41,595 bases of DNA. Origin: Candidatus Omnitrophota bacterium (lineage in GTDB: Bacteria; Omnitrophota; Gorgyraeia; Tantalellales; Tantalellaceae). Positions 1 to 10,000 of the stretch are shown here, piece by piece. The translations under genes were made by a program, and so were the position numbers. The stretch's first letter is position 1; each line of letters begins with the position of its first letter. The stretch spans positions 1 through 41,595 of the forward strand of contig JADGBR010000012.1 in assembly GCA_015231405.1 (NCBI GenBank), given 5' to 3'. Under the pieces are notes generated by a model. That model was not told the origin of the DNA and ran no database searches. It saw only the letters and a list, made by a program, of their open reading frames with translations.

Positions 1-3000
1 CGGGGCGAAAGAGACGCATTTCGTGTACACAAAGGAGGAGACGCGAATGCCTTGTCCGGAGTAAGGGATGTAATGGACCATATCGTGCGGGTAGGGTTCT
101 TTACGAAACCGGCAAGAAACATACACGCGGGAGAAAGGTTCAGTTTCGAGACCACCCTCGACCTGGAGTATCCATACGACGTTCCGAAAGATTTCCGGGA
201 TCTGTTAAGGATGCCCGGCTGGCAGGCTGACGAAGTCCTTGAACGGATCGACGATCCGATGCTGGTGGAGATGATATCCGTTTACTTGAAGAATGATCCA
301 GGACCTGACGCGGGCGGAGAAGGAGCCGGAACGAGAATAAGGAAAGTGCTCGAGTTCATAAAAGGTAAATTTCCGTACCGGAAAAGGTACGGGCTTATGG
401 AAAAACTTCTCGGGATAGACCAGATGCACGCGTTATACGAAGAGGAGATCGTCGATGAGGATACCGGAATGACCGTTTCCGTGTTCAGCGGGACGTTCAA
501 GAATGGGCTTTTGGACTATTGCGAAAAAGAGTTCGGCGGCGACTACGAGAAAATAATCCGATACCTGTATGAGATGTTCACCCGAGACCAGGCTTTGAGC
601 GTCATTGAGAACCTGGCTGAGCGGATCTACGAGGAAACGCTCAGGAACGATGCGAAGGGTGAGGTCGACCCTGATCGGCAGGAACTCGCGATAGCGTTCT
701 TTGAGTTCATCGCGTCGCGAACGGTAGAATCGAGGAGCTTTACATTTAAACCCTATAATGTCTCGAAATATCTGGACCTGACTGAAAGAAAGATCAAAAG
801 GGATTTCCCGGATAAGAACCACTCCGGGATCCGCCCGGCTACCTACCGGGCGATCAAGCTGCTTACCGCCTCGGCGCCGTTATTTGTTTCCGCGGAATTA
901 ACGCAAGAAGCGGGAAAACGCCCCCTGACCGGTGAAAAAAAATCTTTCAGCGACTGTTATTACGGGTGGAACGAAAGGGACGCCAGAACGGTATGGGGGA
1001 CAAAACCCCTCAGCCAGTCCAGGTTCGTGACATTATTACCGCTACTTACCATAGGGGAAATTGAGGAGCTTCTCGGTATAAGAAAAGAGCTGGAAGCGTC
1101 AAAGAAATATATTGAATACAGGCATAACTACCAGGTCAACCCTTTCTATCTCGATACATACTCCGATATTCTTCTGAATCTGCTCATACGTAAAAAGATG
1201 GATGCCAATTGGGGTTTGAACAAGGACCCGGCAAAACTCATGGACGAATTCATGTCACCCTCATGGGTGTCGTCCGTCGAGTATGATCTTAAGGGAATAA
1301 CTAAGAACGCCCCGGAGGACCTGATCAAGATGCTCGGCGGTCTCCCGGTGCCGACAAAAGCCTTCGAGGAGACGATAGAAAAGTACGTAGAAGCCAAAAA
1401 ATGCTACGGATCGATCCCGGAATTCGCGAAGCTGATAAACCCGCCGAGCGTAATGACAGTGGCGGCCAATGGTTACCAGGAAAGGCTGAACGGCATAAAA
1501 AAACATGTGCAGGGAAAGCAAAAGGTACCCTACAGGGATGTCGTCTCGCAACTGGCGCGCGACACGTCGCTTTACAGCAAACTTTACTCGGAGTATCTCG
1601 ATAAGTGCGGCGAGGGGTATGTCAGGGGCGATCTAAAGCCTATGGACTTGAGGTTCGAATGGTTGAAAGGAAATATCCCGGAAATATCGCTGATGCGGGA
1701 TAGTATTTTCGACCTATGGGAAGCGGACGTCTTCCCCGAGGTGCTCAGCAATTCGTCGCGCGTGTACAAGCTCATATTGCAGCTGAGATCCGCTAAAAAA
1801 GGCACAGAAGTGCTGTCGGGGGGTATGTCGATATGGCAGATGGTGAACAGCCTCGAGGACGACATGGGAAAAATACAGTGCCTGGGCGAGCTCGATAAAA
1901 TGCCTCCGGAAAGACTTAGAGGCATACTGGATTTCTACCGGAAGGCCATACCCCAGGTCTTCATGTTGCAGAAGAAATCGCGTTTCGGGGCGATAGCTTA
2001 CAGGATATGGGAGATGCTGCCGGAGAACAAAGACAAAGGGTTTGGTGAGAGGATGGAAGCGATAAGCGGCCTCATGCCGGAACCGAGCGTATTGAGGGAC
2101 GGTGTTCTCATAAAAATGTCGAATAAATACATGACGCAGTTCGAAGAGGAGGGACGGGTCACGGACCTCTTATATGAGAATAACCTCATAAGTGACGATG
2201 AGGACCTGCGCGTTCATGATTTTCTAATGGATAACATAATAAGCAATTTTTCAACGGCCGGTACGAAAGCCAGGGTGGATATCCTCTTGTGGTTCATCGG
2301 GAGAATAAAGAAGCCGCCGTTCGTGGAGGAGCTCGAGGGAACGCTTAGCGTGGATTTCAGCACACTTCCGGGAGATCTTAAGTTCATGCCGGAATCGCTC
2401 AGGCACAGGGCCATGGAAGCGTTCATGCTCGGGGACAACGGCGTACTGGACCCGGATACGGAGAAACAGTTGCTGTTCATGGACCATTTTCTGGGTGAGA
2501 TCTTCGATGATGTGTTCCCGGAAGGGACGCGGGGCCTTGAAGACGGGGACAGGATCATACTGAAAGACGTGTTCCGCGCCATAATGCGCGCGTATCCCCC
2601 ATACCGCCGGGTTCAGGTGGTAAAGACCCTCGCGGACCTGAAATACAGGGCGGATTTCAATGAAGTCGATACCGGGGACAGACTTGCGGTGCTGCTCGGC
2701 TCGCTCGGGCCGGTGGGTATAAAAGTGGCCCAGTATTTTTCTGAGAGCAGGACGCTCGTGCCCGACGACGATCTCAGGAGAAAGCTGGGGCACTTAAGGA
2801 GCAACGCCCCGGAGATCCCGAAGCTCTCGCTTATGAGCGTGCTTATAAACGAGACGCCGCTTAAGGGGCATCTTGTAAAAGGAGTGGGTGACAAGGTCGG
2901 GGTAGCCAGCGTAAAACAGGTCAACAGGGGAATGTGGGTTGATCTGGACAAGCTCCATATCCTGATCTTCGCCAGGGCTTCAGATCAGGATAAGAGAGTG

Positions 3001-5658
3001 CTGGAAAAGACTGACATAGGTCAGAGGACAGAGATCATTGACCAGGATACAAGGGCCGGGTATCTTCTGGATAAGGCCAGGGAATACGGGGTTGATCCGG
3101 GCGATGCCCGGGTAAAAGTAGTATATAAAGTGGCGAGGCCCAGCCTGGACAGCACGCTCGAAGTTGATTTTAAGGCCATGGAGGCCGTAGCTCGTGAGTT
3201 CAAGAACATCGAGCGTGACGGCCATGTCATAGACGTGAGGGACCTTGTAGATACGGTACAGGGATGGATCAAAAAAGAAAAAGATTTCAGGAACGAGGCC
3301 AGGTTCCATAATGCCATCTCAAGAAAAGAGATGGATTATTCCTATCTTTCAGGGTATGAAAAGAAAGCCGGCGTGGAACTTCGTGACCCTAAAGTCTATT
3401 TTAACACGGGTTCCGTTATGGTCGAGGAGGAAGTGCCGGGTGTGCCTCTCTACGTGCTAGGCATGGATAAAGTAAAAGTCAGTGAAGACGACATCGTTCG
3501 CCTTCTGGAATGCTCAAAAACGGAAGCTATGGATATAAAAATGAAGTTCCGCCGGCTTTTCGGCCCGGAGGCGGAAGAGCCAATTTTCCAGGAGGAGGAC
3601 GGAACCCAGAGCCCTTTAGGGGAATATACAGCCGAGGAAATGGACCGCATGGAAAGGATATATGTGTATTTGCTTAAAGCCGGTTCTCCCGGATCGAGCA
3701 TAAAGGAAGATGTGATAGCGTTGGCCGGTTTGAAAAACGGGGATATCCGCGACCTGTTGAGACACATGCTACTGCACCAGTTGTTCGTGGACGGGAAGTT
3801 CCATGCCGATCTTCATCAGGGTAATATTCTTATCACCCCCGATAAAGGGCTCTATCCGATAGACAGGGGAAACGTGGGGTTCATTAATGAAAAGCAGCGC
3901 GAAGCGGCGAAAAAGACGATGCTCGGGATATTCCTCCGGGACGCAGGTATGACACTCGAAGGGATCAACGCGTTTTTTAAGAGCTCCGGGGAGGGAGGGG
4001 AAGAACGCTTGAGCGGAATTAGGCGGCAGGATATCGAGAAGATCCTGGGTGAAGAAGAGATGTTCGAGGTGACTTTAAAACTTGTTTCATCTAAAGCGAT
4101 AGAAGGCATGAAGAAATACAAAGGAGCGGATGATTTTTCTACCGTGATGAAGGCGTTCACCCAGGCAATATATCTTTTCCCGACGACGATGAGCGAAGGA
4201 AGGGATACCATGGATGTTCTTCTCGGGTACATTAACGGAGGTGGTACAAGCCTTCAGCGCGGAGCCGTCGAAAAGGGCCTCGGCGCGTGGGGCAGGATAG
4301 AGATCATGCGGCAGGCGGAGTCCGAACAGAGGCTTAAGCAGCAGAAAGATGGCAGAGAGAAACTAAGGAAGGCCATCATGCATAAAGTAAAGAGATACAC
4401 TGACGGCATGTATCTCAAAAAATGGTGGCAACCGGTCTTTCTGCGGCTCGCTGCTTCCGTGGTGGGAAGGACAGCAGCCTACATTGACGCGGTCAGGGCG
4501 GAGCTCGTAAGCTATGTGAAAGAGAACTTCCTTGCTGTCGTCATGGAACACAAAAGTGAAATGATGGCGAACTCGCCGGGCGGTATATCAAATTCGATAG
4601 AACGCCTAATAACCGCGAAGAACCTTGAGAAGTTGGTCATGGATTTTTTCAGGTACAAGTACAGGGAAAGCCCGCGGAAGAACCTCGTAATGGGCATGGC
4701 GCGCGTGACCATAATATTGCTGTACCCGTTCAGGAATATAATAGCCAGAAAGGTCCGGGAATGGTTCCGGGCGAACTGGGTAGAGATCCTTGATAAGATG
4801 ACTGCCGGTATGGAGATCGCCAGCGCCATGGATCTTTTTGAGGTCTTATTTGCAGAAAGTGGCGATGAGTTCAAGGATAAACTGATATCAGGGTTCAGCG
4901 GGCCTACCGGTATCACGGCGATCGATATTATGAGGAAGGGTATCATAAGGGCAGGCGTGAATTCCGGGTTTACCTCTTTCGGAGGGACGCCATTCCTGGA
5001 AAAAACGCCGGCAGGCGATACCGGAACGAAGTCCGTATCTGAATGTAGGAACGTCATCCGGTCGCATTCGAGAGTCGCGGGTCGCAGGGTAACCGTACTT
5101 ATGCCCAGGACAGGCGATCACGAAAAAGCCGTGGATCCCATGAAGCACTGGCAGCAAGTGCGTTCCGACCTCAAGGACGAATATCAGATCAATAATATCT
5201 CGCTTAGGTTCTTCGACAAAGATGAAGCGGGATCCGCCATGGAGGCCGTTAAAAAGGAACTCGACGGCTCCCCGGACATGTACGCGCTGGTGTATGTGCC
5301 GGACGACATATATGAAGCGCACAAAGGCCTTTTCTCGGCTGAAGAAAGGTTCATCGGTGTCAGGGAAAAGTTCGACGATGATGGGAAATCGGAACTTATG
5401 ATCAATACGCACGTAAGCATGGCGCTCGGCATAATCACCATCGCATCCAGCGGGCTCGAAAACGACCCGATAAAGGACCTTCTCATAAATGAGATCGCGT
5501 CACTTCTGGAAAAACTGGGAGACGCCCATGGCGCCGAGAATGTCCGCAATAACTGGAAGAGCCTGATCGACGGCACGGTCACGATAAAGATCATCCCATA
5601 TTCTGAAGAGATCGAACAGAGGATGCTTGAGGAAGAAGCCGTCCTGACGGCGCTGTAA
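1..5658 (+). CDS. Giant protein with embedded UbiB/ABC1-like kinase domain (5' end probably outside window)
   Basis: The frame is open from base 1 to the stop at 5656-5658. A TTG at 52 would give 1868 residues, but no stop precedes it, so the gene may begin upstream. Numbering from that TTG, residues about 885-1275 follow the UbiB/ABC1 (AarF) order. There is a KxGQ-like segment (IKVAQ, about 887-891), an alanine-rich-loop-like ASVKQV, a VVYK segment after an insertion of about 60 residues, EKDFRNEA as the helix-C glutamate region, HADLHQGN with H1251, and DRG at 1271 in place of DFG. The flanking ~880 and ~590 residues are helical and match no family I recognise. UbiB-type kinases are atypical lipid- or quinone-linked kinases; the substrate here is unknown. 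The altered KxGQ and DFG motifs leave activity uncertain. No signal peptide can be judged because the start is not secure. Confidence 0.8.
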   Translation, partial: RGERDAFRVHKGGDANALSGVRDVMDHIVRVGFFTKPARNIHAGERFSFETTLDLEYPYDVPKDFRDLLRMPGWQADEVLERIDDPMLVEMISVYLKNDPGPDAGGEGAGTRIRKVLEFIKGKFPYRKRYGLMEKLLGIDQMHALYEEEIVDEDTGMTVSVFSGTFKNGLLDYCEKEFGGDYEKIIRYLYEMFTRDQALSVIENLAERIYEETLRNDAKGEVDPDRQELAIAFFEFIASRTVESRSFTFKPYNVSKYLDLTERKIKRDFPDKNHSGIRPATYRAIKLLTASAPLFVSAELTQEAGKRPLTGEKKSFSDCYYGWNERDARTVWGTKPLSQSRFVTLLPLLTIGEIEELLGIRKELEASKKYIEYRHNYQVNPFYLDTYSDILLNLLIRKKMDANWGLNKDPAKLMDEFMSPSWVSSVEYDLKGITKNAPEDLIKMLGGLPVPTKAFEETIEKYVEAKKCYGSIPEFAKLINPPSVMTVAANGYQERLNGIKKHVQGKQKVPYRDVVSQLARDTSLYSKLYSEYLDKCGEGYVRGDLKPMDLRFEWLKGNIPEISLMRDSIFDLWEADVFPEVLSNSSRVYKLILQLRSAKKGTEVLSGGMSIWQMVNSLEDDMGKIQCLGELDKMPPERLRGILDFYRKAIPQVFMLQKKSRFGAIAYRIWEMLPENKDKGFGERMEAISGLMPEPSVLRDGVLIKMSNKYMTQFEEEGRVTDLLYENNLISDDEDLRVHDFLMDNIISNFSTAGTKARVDILLWFIGRIKKPPFVEELEGTLSVDFSTLPGDLKFMPESLRHRAMEAFMLGDNGVLDPDTEKQLLFMDHFLGEIFDDVFPEGTRGLEDGDRIILKDVFRAIMRAYPPYRRVQVVKTLADLKYRADFNEVDTGDRLAVLLGSLGPVGIKVAQYFSESRTLVPDDDLRRKLGHLRSNAPEIPKLSLMSVLINETPLKGHLVKGVGDKVGVASVKQVNRGMWVDLDKLHILIFARASDQDKRVLEKTDIGQRTEIIDQDTRAGYLLDKAREYGVDPGDARVKVVYKVARPSLDSTLEVDFKAMEAVAREFKNIERDGHVIDVRDLVDTVQGWIKKEKDFRNEARFHNAISRKEMDYSYLSGYEKKAGVELRDPKVYFNTGSVMVEEEVPGVPLYVLGMDKVKVSEDDIVRLLECSKTEAMDIKMKFRRLFGPEAEEPIFQEEDGTQSPLGEYTAEEMDRMERIYVYLLKAGSPGSSIKEDVIALAGLKNGDIRDLLRHMLLHQLFVDGKFHADLHQGNILITPDKGLYPIDRGNVGFINEKQREAAKKTMLGIFLRDAGMTLEGINAFFKSSGEGGEERLSGIRRQDIEKILGEEEMFEVTLKLVSSKAIEGMKKYKGADDFSTVMKAFTQAIYLFPTTMSEGRDTMDVLLGYINGGGTSLQRGAVEKGLGAWGRIEIMRQAESEQRLKQQKDGREKLRKAIMHKVKRYTDGMYLKKWWQPVFLRLAASVVGRTAAYIDAVRAELVSYVKENFLAVVMEHKSEMMANSPGGISNSIERLITAKNLEKLVMDFFRYKYRESPRKNLVMGMARVTIILLYPFRNIIARKVREWFRANWVEILDKMTAGMEIASAMDLFEVLFAESGDEFKDKLISGFSGPTGITAIDIMRKGIIRAGVNSGFTSFGGTPFLEKTPAGDTGTKSVSECRNVIRSHSRVAGRRVTVLMPRTGDHEKAVDPMKHWQQVRSDLKDEYQINNISLRFFDKDEAGSAMEAVKKELDGSPDMYALVYVPDDIYEAHKGLFSAEERFIGVREKFDDDGKSELMINTHVSMALGIITIASSGLENDPIKDLLINEIASLLEKLGDAHGAENVRNNWKSLIDGTVTIKIIPYSEEIEQRMLEEEAVLTAL

Positions 5659-5738
5659 TCTGTGTGCGCCCCTTCCGATCAAAAAAATGATATAGCCATG
5701 ATCGAGAACGGCCCCCACGCCGAGTGTCTTATCCTATT

Positions 5739-5768
5739 TTGATAAAAGATAAGACCTAATGTTATACT
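5739..5768 (+). promoter_or_regulatory. Possible sigma-70 promoter in the long intergenic region
   Basis: TTGATA (5739-5744), an 18-base spacer and TATACT (5763-5768). It overlaps an 8-bp inverted repeat (GTCTTATC at 5725-5732, GATAAGAC at 5747-5754). No gene starts within 400 bases downstream, so it is either fortuitous or serves an unseen transcript. Confidence 0.3.
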
Positions 5769-5883
5769 GAGGAAGATCACGAACAGCAACCGCTCGTTAA
5801 CCGGGGTCATGGATCACAATGTGTTAATGGACGTAATGAGATTGTGTCGCAATTCGAATATTAGCTTGATCCGTCATTTATTC

Positions 5884-5961
5884 TTTTACCTTTTACACTT
5901 TACCCTTTATCCTTTGGATCCCCTTGGAATTTAGAGTTTGGGGTTTAGAGTTTGAAGTTCA
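5884..5961. repeat. Two adjacent heptamer repeat islands
   Basis: Positions 5884-5911 read as four degenerate heptamers: TTTTACC, TTTTACA, CTTTACC, CTTTATC. Positions 5927-5954 read as four more: GAATTTA, GAGTTTG, GGGTTTA, GAGTTTG. They lie in the 512-base gap between the giant gene and the YjbQ gene. The organisation resembles the short tandemly repeated repetitive (STRR) heptamers known from cyanobacteria. Two further islands with other heptamers occur at 13236 and 36921. Confidence 0.75.
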
Positions 5962-6016
5962 GGATCTCATTATCAAAGTCAGCATAGAGTGTTACACTAT
6001 CTTGGATTACAACTAG

Positions 6017-6045
6017 TTGGCAATAACAATTCATGCACATATACT
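6017..6045 (+). promoter_or_regulatory. Strong sigma-70 promoter for the YjbQ gene, inside an inverted repeat
   Basis: TTGGCA (6017-6022), 17-base spacer, TATACT (6040-6045). A perfect 9-bp inverted repeat brackets it (TTACAACTA 6007-6015, TAGTTGTAA 6047-6055), and a small palindrome AGTGTTACACT lies just upstream. The placement suits a repressor operator. It would leave a leader of about 120 bases before the start at 6171. Confidence 0.55.
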
Positions 6046-6170
6046 ATAGTTGTAACCTTGAGGCGAAATGGATATAAAAAAAATGCGGGTGAGATACAGC
6101 TTTTAGGAAGGGCTAATAGTGCCAGATATGTTCCAGCCGATCCCGAAGGCATATTAAAGGGAGATGACAA

Positions 6171-6587
6171 ATGAGATCGCATACAGAATACCTCTGGATC
6201 AATACAAAAGACCGGTATGATATCGTGAACATAACGCCACAGGTCGAAGAGGCGCTCTCGAAGAGCGGGGTGAAGGAAGGGTTATGTCTTGTCAACAGCA
6301 TGCACATTACGAGTTCGGTTTTTATAAATGACAATGAGCGGGGCCTCCACAAAGATTTTCTTGTCTGGCTCGAAAAACTCGCCCCTTACGGAAAAGACAA
6401 ATACCAGCACAACCTGACCGGCGAAGACAACGGCGACGCCCACTTGAAACGGACGATAATGGGAAGAGAAGTGGTTGTCGCGATAACAAAAAGCATACTC
6501 GATTTCGGCCCATGGGAACAGATCTTCTACGGCGAATTCGACGGCCAGCGCAAAAAACGCGTTCTTGTGAAGATCATCGGGGAATAG
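6171..6587 (+). CDS. yjbQ: YjbQ/UPF0047 family protein (secondary thiamine-phosphate synthase type)
   Basis: This is a 138-residue cytoplasmic protein of normal length for UPF0047/YjbQ. Family landmarks are visible: the [12 protein letters not shown] segment near residues 43-54, the [15 protein letters not shown] segment with its conserved histidines around 82-96, and the [17 protein letters not shown]-terminal strand pair. Members can show weak thiamine-phosphate synthase activity, but the physiological role is unsettled. An AAGGGAGATG ribosome site sits seven bases before the ATG. The gene stands alone, with its own promoter (6017-6045) and a hairpin starting at its stop codon. Confidence 0.9.
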   Translation: MRSHTEYLWINTKDRYDIVNITPQVEEALSKSGVKEGLCLVNSMHITSSVFINDNERGLHKDFLVWLEKLAPYGKDKYQHNLTGEDNGDAHLKRTIMGREVVVAITKSILDFGPWEQIFYGEFDGQRKKRVLVKIIGE

Positions 6588-6634
6588 TCAGACTGTGTCA
6601 GAAAGCGTAATAGAGGGACACAGCCTGACTATTT
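6586..6634 (+). terminator. Hairpin after the YjbQ gene
   Basis: A 14-base arm (6586-6599) pairs with 6617-6630 with one mismatch, and ATTTT follows. The arm ends (GTCAG...) resemble the REP-like palindromes further on, so it may be a repeat recruited as a terminator. Confidence 0.5.
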
Positions 6635-6658
6635 TAAACGGATAGTAATTCTATTCAA

Positions 6659-6699
6659 TAAAAAAATACCGACGACCGGGTCCCCGACCCGGTCGTCGG
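6659..6699 (-). terminator. Rho-independent terminator on the minus strand
   Basis: A perfect 14-bp GC-rich stem (6669-6682 with 6686-6699) has a CCC loop. On the minus strand it runs into a T tract (complement of the A run 6661-6666). It implies, or once implied, a minus-strand gene immediately to its right. Confidence 0.75.
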
Positions 6700-6736
6700 A
6701 TGCAGTTATCTGGAAATTCCGGATAACTTCCGCGCC

Positions 6737-6976
6737 TTAACGCTCCTCATAGCCGAAAGCGGCCCCGCGGAGCGGGATATCATTGTGACGCTGGTCGTGA
6801 ATATGATAAACGGGAATAATAAATTCCCGGGTATTTACTTCGACCCTGTAAATCCAATACGACATGATGCTGTCCCGGTCGCATGATATCATTTCGTGTT
6901 CCTGAATAGGGATAAACAGGGTAGCTGGTAAATAATTATCCAGATTGACAAGTCCTTGATTGAGGTTAGAATAAAA
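6737..6976 (-). pseudogene. Possible RelE/ParE-type toxin remnant
   Basis: A minus-strand frame ends at 6737, about 40 bases before the minus-strand terminator. Its last 60 residues contain YWIYRVEVNTREFIIPVYHIH, which is like the closing strands of RelE/ParE toxins. The upstream part of the open frame (6992-7033) is a dispersed palindromic repeat, so the N-terminus looks lost. No partner antitoxin is visible. I read this as a decayed C-terminal fragment and the assignment is tentative. Confidence 0.3.
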
Positions 6977-6991
6977 CCATGAAAACAAATA

Positions 6992-7033
6992 ATACGGATT
7001 GCTTCGTCGCTGGCGCTCCTCGCAATGACGTTC
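6992..7033. repeat. Interspersed palindromic repeat (half copy)
   Basis: It holds the GATTGCTTCG...CTCGCAATGACG type sequence found as dispersed palindromes in many bacteria. Its minus-strand reading (RHCEERQRRSNP) is the usual spurious peptide signature. It lies 25 bases before the AddA-like start. A fuller copy is at 10268-10347. Confidence 0.75.
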
Positions 7034-7057
7034 CGTTAAGGAAGTATTTTTCAAAGT

Positions 7058-10000
7058 ATGTCTAAGAACAACTCAAATATCCCCATTACATTTCCCGGCG
7101 TCGACGTGGTCGAAGCTTCGGCGGGGTCGGGGAAGACTTACGCGCTGGCTAAGAGGTTCATTCAGCTTTTGATGCATCCGGGGATGGACCAGTTCGAGGA
7201 TCCGCTTAAGAGCGTGATGGCGGTCACGTTCACTAATAAGGCGACGGTCGAGATGCGGTCCCGGATGATCGAGTTCCTGAAAAGGATAGCGCTCGACGAT
7301 TTTAAGGATAAGGATACGCGCGCGGATATTCTCGGGACGCTCGAAGTGTCTCCGGCCCAAGCCGCGAAGAAAGCGGTCCTCATACTCGACGCGATACTCG
7401 AGAATTACGGCAGTTTTCAGGTGCGCACCATGGACAGTTTCGTGAATACCCTCATTAAAAGCTCGGCGTTCCATCTTGGGCTTTCACCCCGGGCGAGGAT
7501 CAAGGATGAATACCGTCCTTATCTCGAGTTCGCGCTGGAAAGGACCATCGACAGGGTGGATACGGATAAAGGCGTCCGGAAAGCCCTCGAGAGGTTCCTG
7601 GATTATTATATTTTCGTCGAGCAGAGGGACGGGTGGTTCTCGCGGAAGGATATGATAGGCTTATTGGACGCGCTCTTTAATTTTTCAACGAGCTACGGAG
7701 GCGAGTTCAGCCGGTCGAACGTGAAGCTAAGCGATATCATGAAAATGGAGGACGATCTCGTTGCGAAAGTTAACGGCCTCGTCGAGGTGGGCGCTCCCGA
7801 AGGCGTAAATATGACGTTCTGGAACGGCCTCGATAACTTCAGTATGAACGGGTTTTCCAAAGGCTTATCGGCGAGTTTTGATAAAGACGAGTTCAAAATG
7901 AAAAAAGGGTACCCTGCTCCCAAAGGCATGGCGGCGCTCTGGGACCCGATCAGGAAGGGCATAATAAAATATGTCGAAGCTAAATGCTATGACGGGCTGG
8001 ACGCCTATATCGAGATGTTCGATATTGTAAGGGACGATATGAGGGCGATCGCTGGGGAAGATGAGGTCATTTTTCTCCCTGAGCTGAACGTTATGGCCGG
8101 GAAACTTTTTAAGTCCGGCGGGATCGACATATCCGAACTCTATTACAGGCTCCAGGCCAGGATCCGGCATTATCTCATAGACGAGTTCCAGGATACGAGC
8201 AAGCTGCAGTGGGCTAACTTTGAGCCGTTAGTCGAGGAGGCGCTCTCGAACGGGGGGACACTCTTCTATGTGGGAGACAAGAAACAGGCCATTTTCGGGT
8301 TTAGGGGCGGGACAAGCCTTCTTTTTGACGGAGCGAGGCAGAGTTTCCGCTCTTTTGAGCCCAGGATAAAGGCGCTCGACAAGAATTACAGGTCGCGTGA
8401 GAATATCGTGAATTTTAACAACAATATTTTTTCATACGCGAATATAACGAGGTTATTGGATGCGATCGAAGAGAGAAAAAATATTCAGGTGATATTTTCG
8501 GTTGAGGAACGAAGCATGGTCTTGGACGCGTATCATGGCGCTCGGCAGTCTTTTAAGGAGGGGAAGGAAGGCGGTTTTGTCCGTTACGAGATACTGGACG
8601 CGGATGAGGCGGCCCCTGACGGGACGGAGGACAGGGGATCTGACGGATCGGGGGAAGATATCGGGGAAGAAGAACACGTTATCCCTGAGTCGATGCGGGA
8701 AAAGATCGGCGCGCTTATCTCTGACATAACCGCCAGGTATACCTACGCGGATATCGCCATCCTTGCCAGGACCAATAGCGACGTGAAGGAAATAACGTCA
8801 TGGCTTCTCGATGCCGGTATACCGGTCGAGAGCGAACGGACGCTGTCCATAAAGGAACATTTTCTCATAAAACAGATACTCGCGCTCCTCGGGTTCCTTT
8901 CGAGCCCAATAGACGATCTCGCCTTCGCAGCGTTCATCCTGGGCGATATTTTCGGGAAGATAACCGGCGTAGATAACGCAGGGATCAGGGATTTCCTGTT
9001 CGAACTGAGGGTCGAACGCGGCAAGGAGAGGGAAGAAGCCTTGTATTCGATCTTTAGGAAAAAATATCCCGCTATCTGGGATGACCTTATCGACGGGCTT
9101 TTTAAGAGCGTCGGCTTCGTCCCGCTGTATGAGCTTGTCATAACGATCTACCGCAGGATGAATGTCATCCGGAACTTTCCGGAATACCAGGGCTTTTTCA
9201 TGAAGTTCCTCGAGATAGTGAGGCGGAAGGAGGAAGACGCGCCGGGTATACGCGAATTCCTGGACCTTTTCGAAAGGATAGACGACAGGGAAATGTACGT
9301 GAGTGTCCCGCGGCTAGAGGCGGTGAGCGTCCTCACGGTGCATAAGGCCAAGGGTCTGGAGTTCCCTGTGGTGATAGTGCCGATGCTGAAAATGGACTTG
9401 AAGGTAGGGGCGGGGAGCCAGACGCTCAGGAAGCCTTACATTATCCGTGACGGAGAAGGCGGGTCATTGCGGCTGGCTCAGCTAAAAAAGGATCTTATCC
9501 GGTTCTCCGACGATCTGACGAAAGAATATTCGAAAGAGTACGCGCGGGCCCTTCTCGACGAGCTGAATAGCGTATATGTCGCATTGACAAGGGCCGAGGA
9601 TGAACTTTACGTTTTTATTCCGCAAAAAAGCGGGAATTCGCGGAATATAGCGCTCTCCTTATTTGACGAAAATGTCCGGGAAATAGGCGTAAAACGGGTT
9701 AAGGCGGAGAAGAAGAAAGAGGGTGACGAAATAATGGCGCTGGGCGCGTCCGAATACTCCGACTGGCTGTCTTTCCTCAGGGAAGAAACGACCGACGGTA
9801 ACGAGCTCGTCAACAGGCGAAGGCTGTTCGAAGGCGAGGTCTGTCACAGGATGCTGAGCTATATTCTCGATCTTTCCGGAGGTGATATGGACGCGCTCAT
9901 CGGGGACGCTGTAACTAAGACTGTTAGCGAGTTCCCTGAACTTTCTTCGGGGGATATCTCGAAATACAGGAAAAAAATAACGGCTCTGGTCAAAGATAAG

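Noticed and set aside
5989-6174. 61-residue frame ending at the YjbQ start codon
   Set aside because: It runs through the strong promoter 6017-6045 and has no ribosome site or natural composition.
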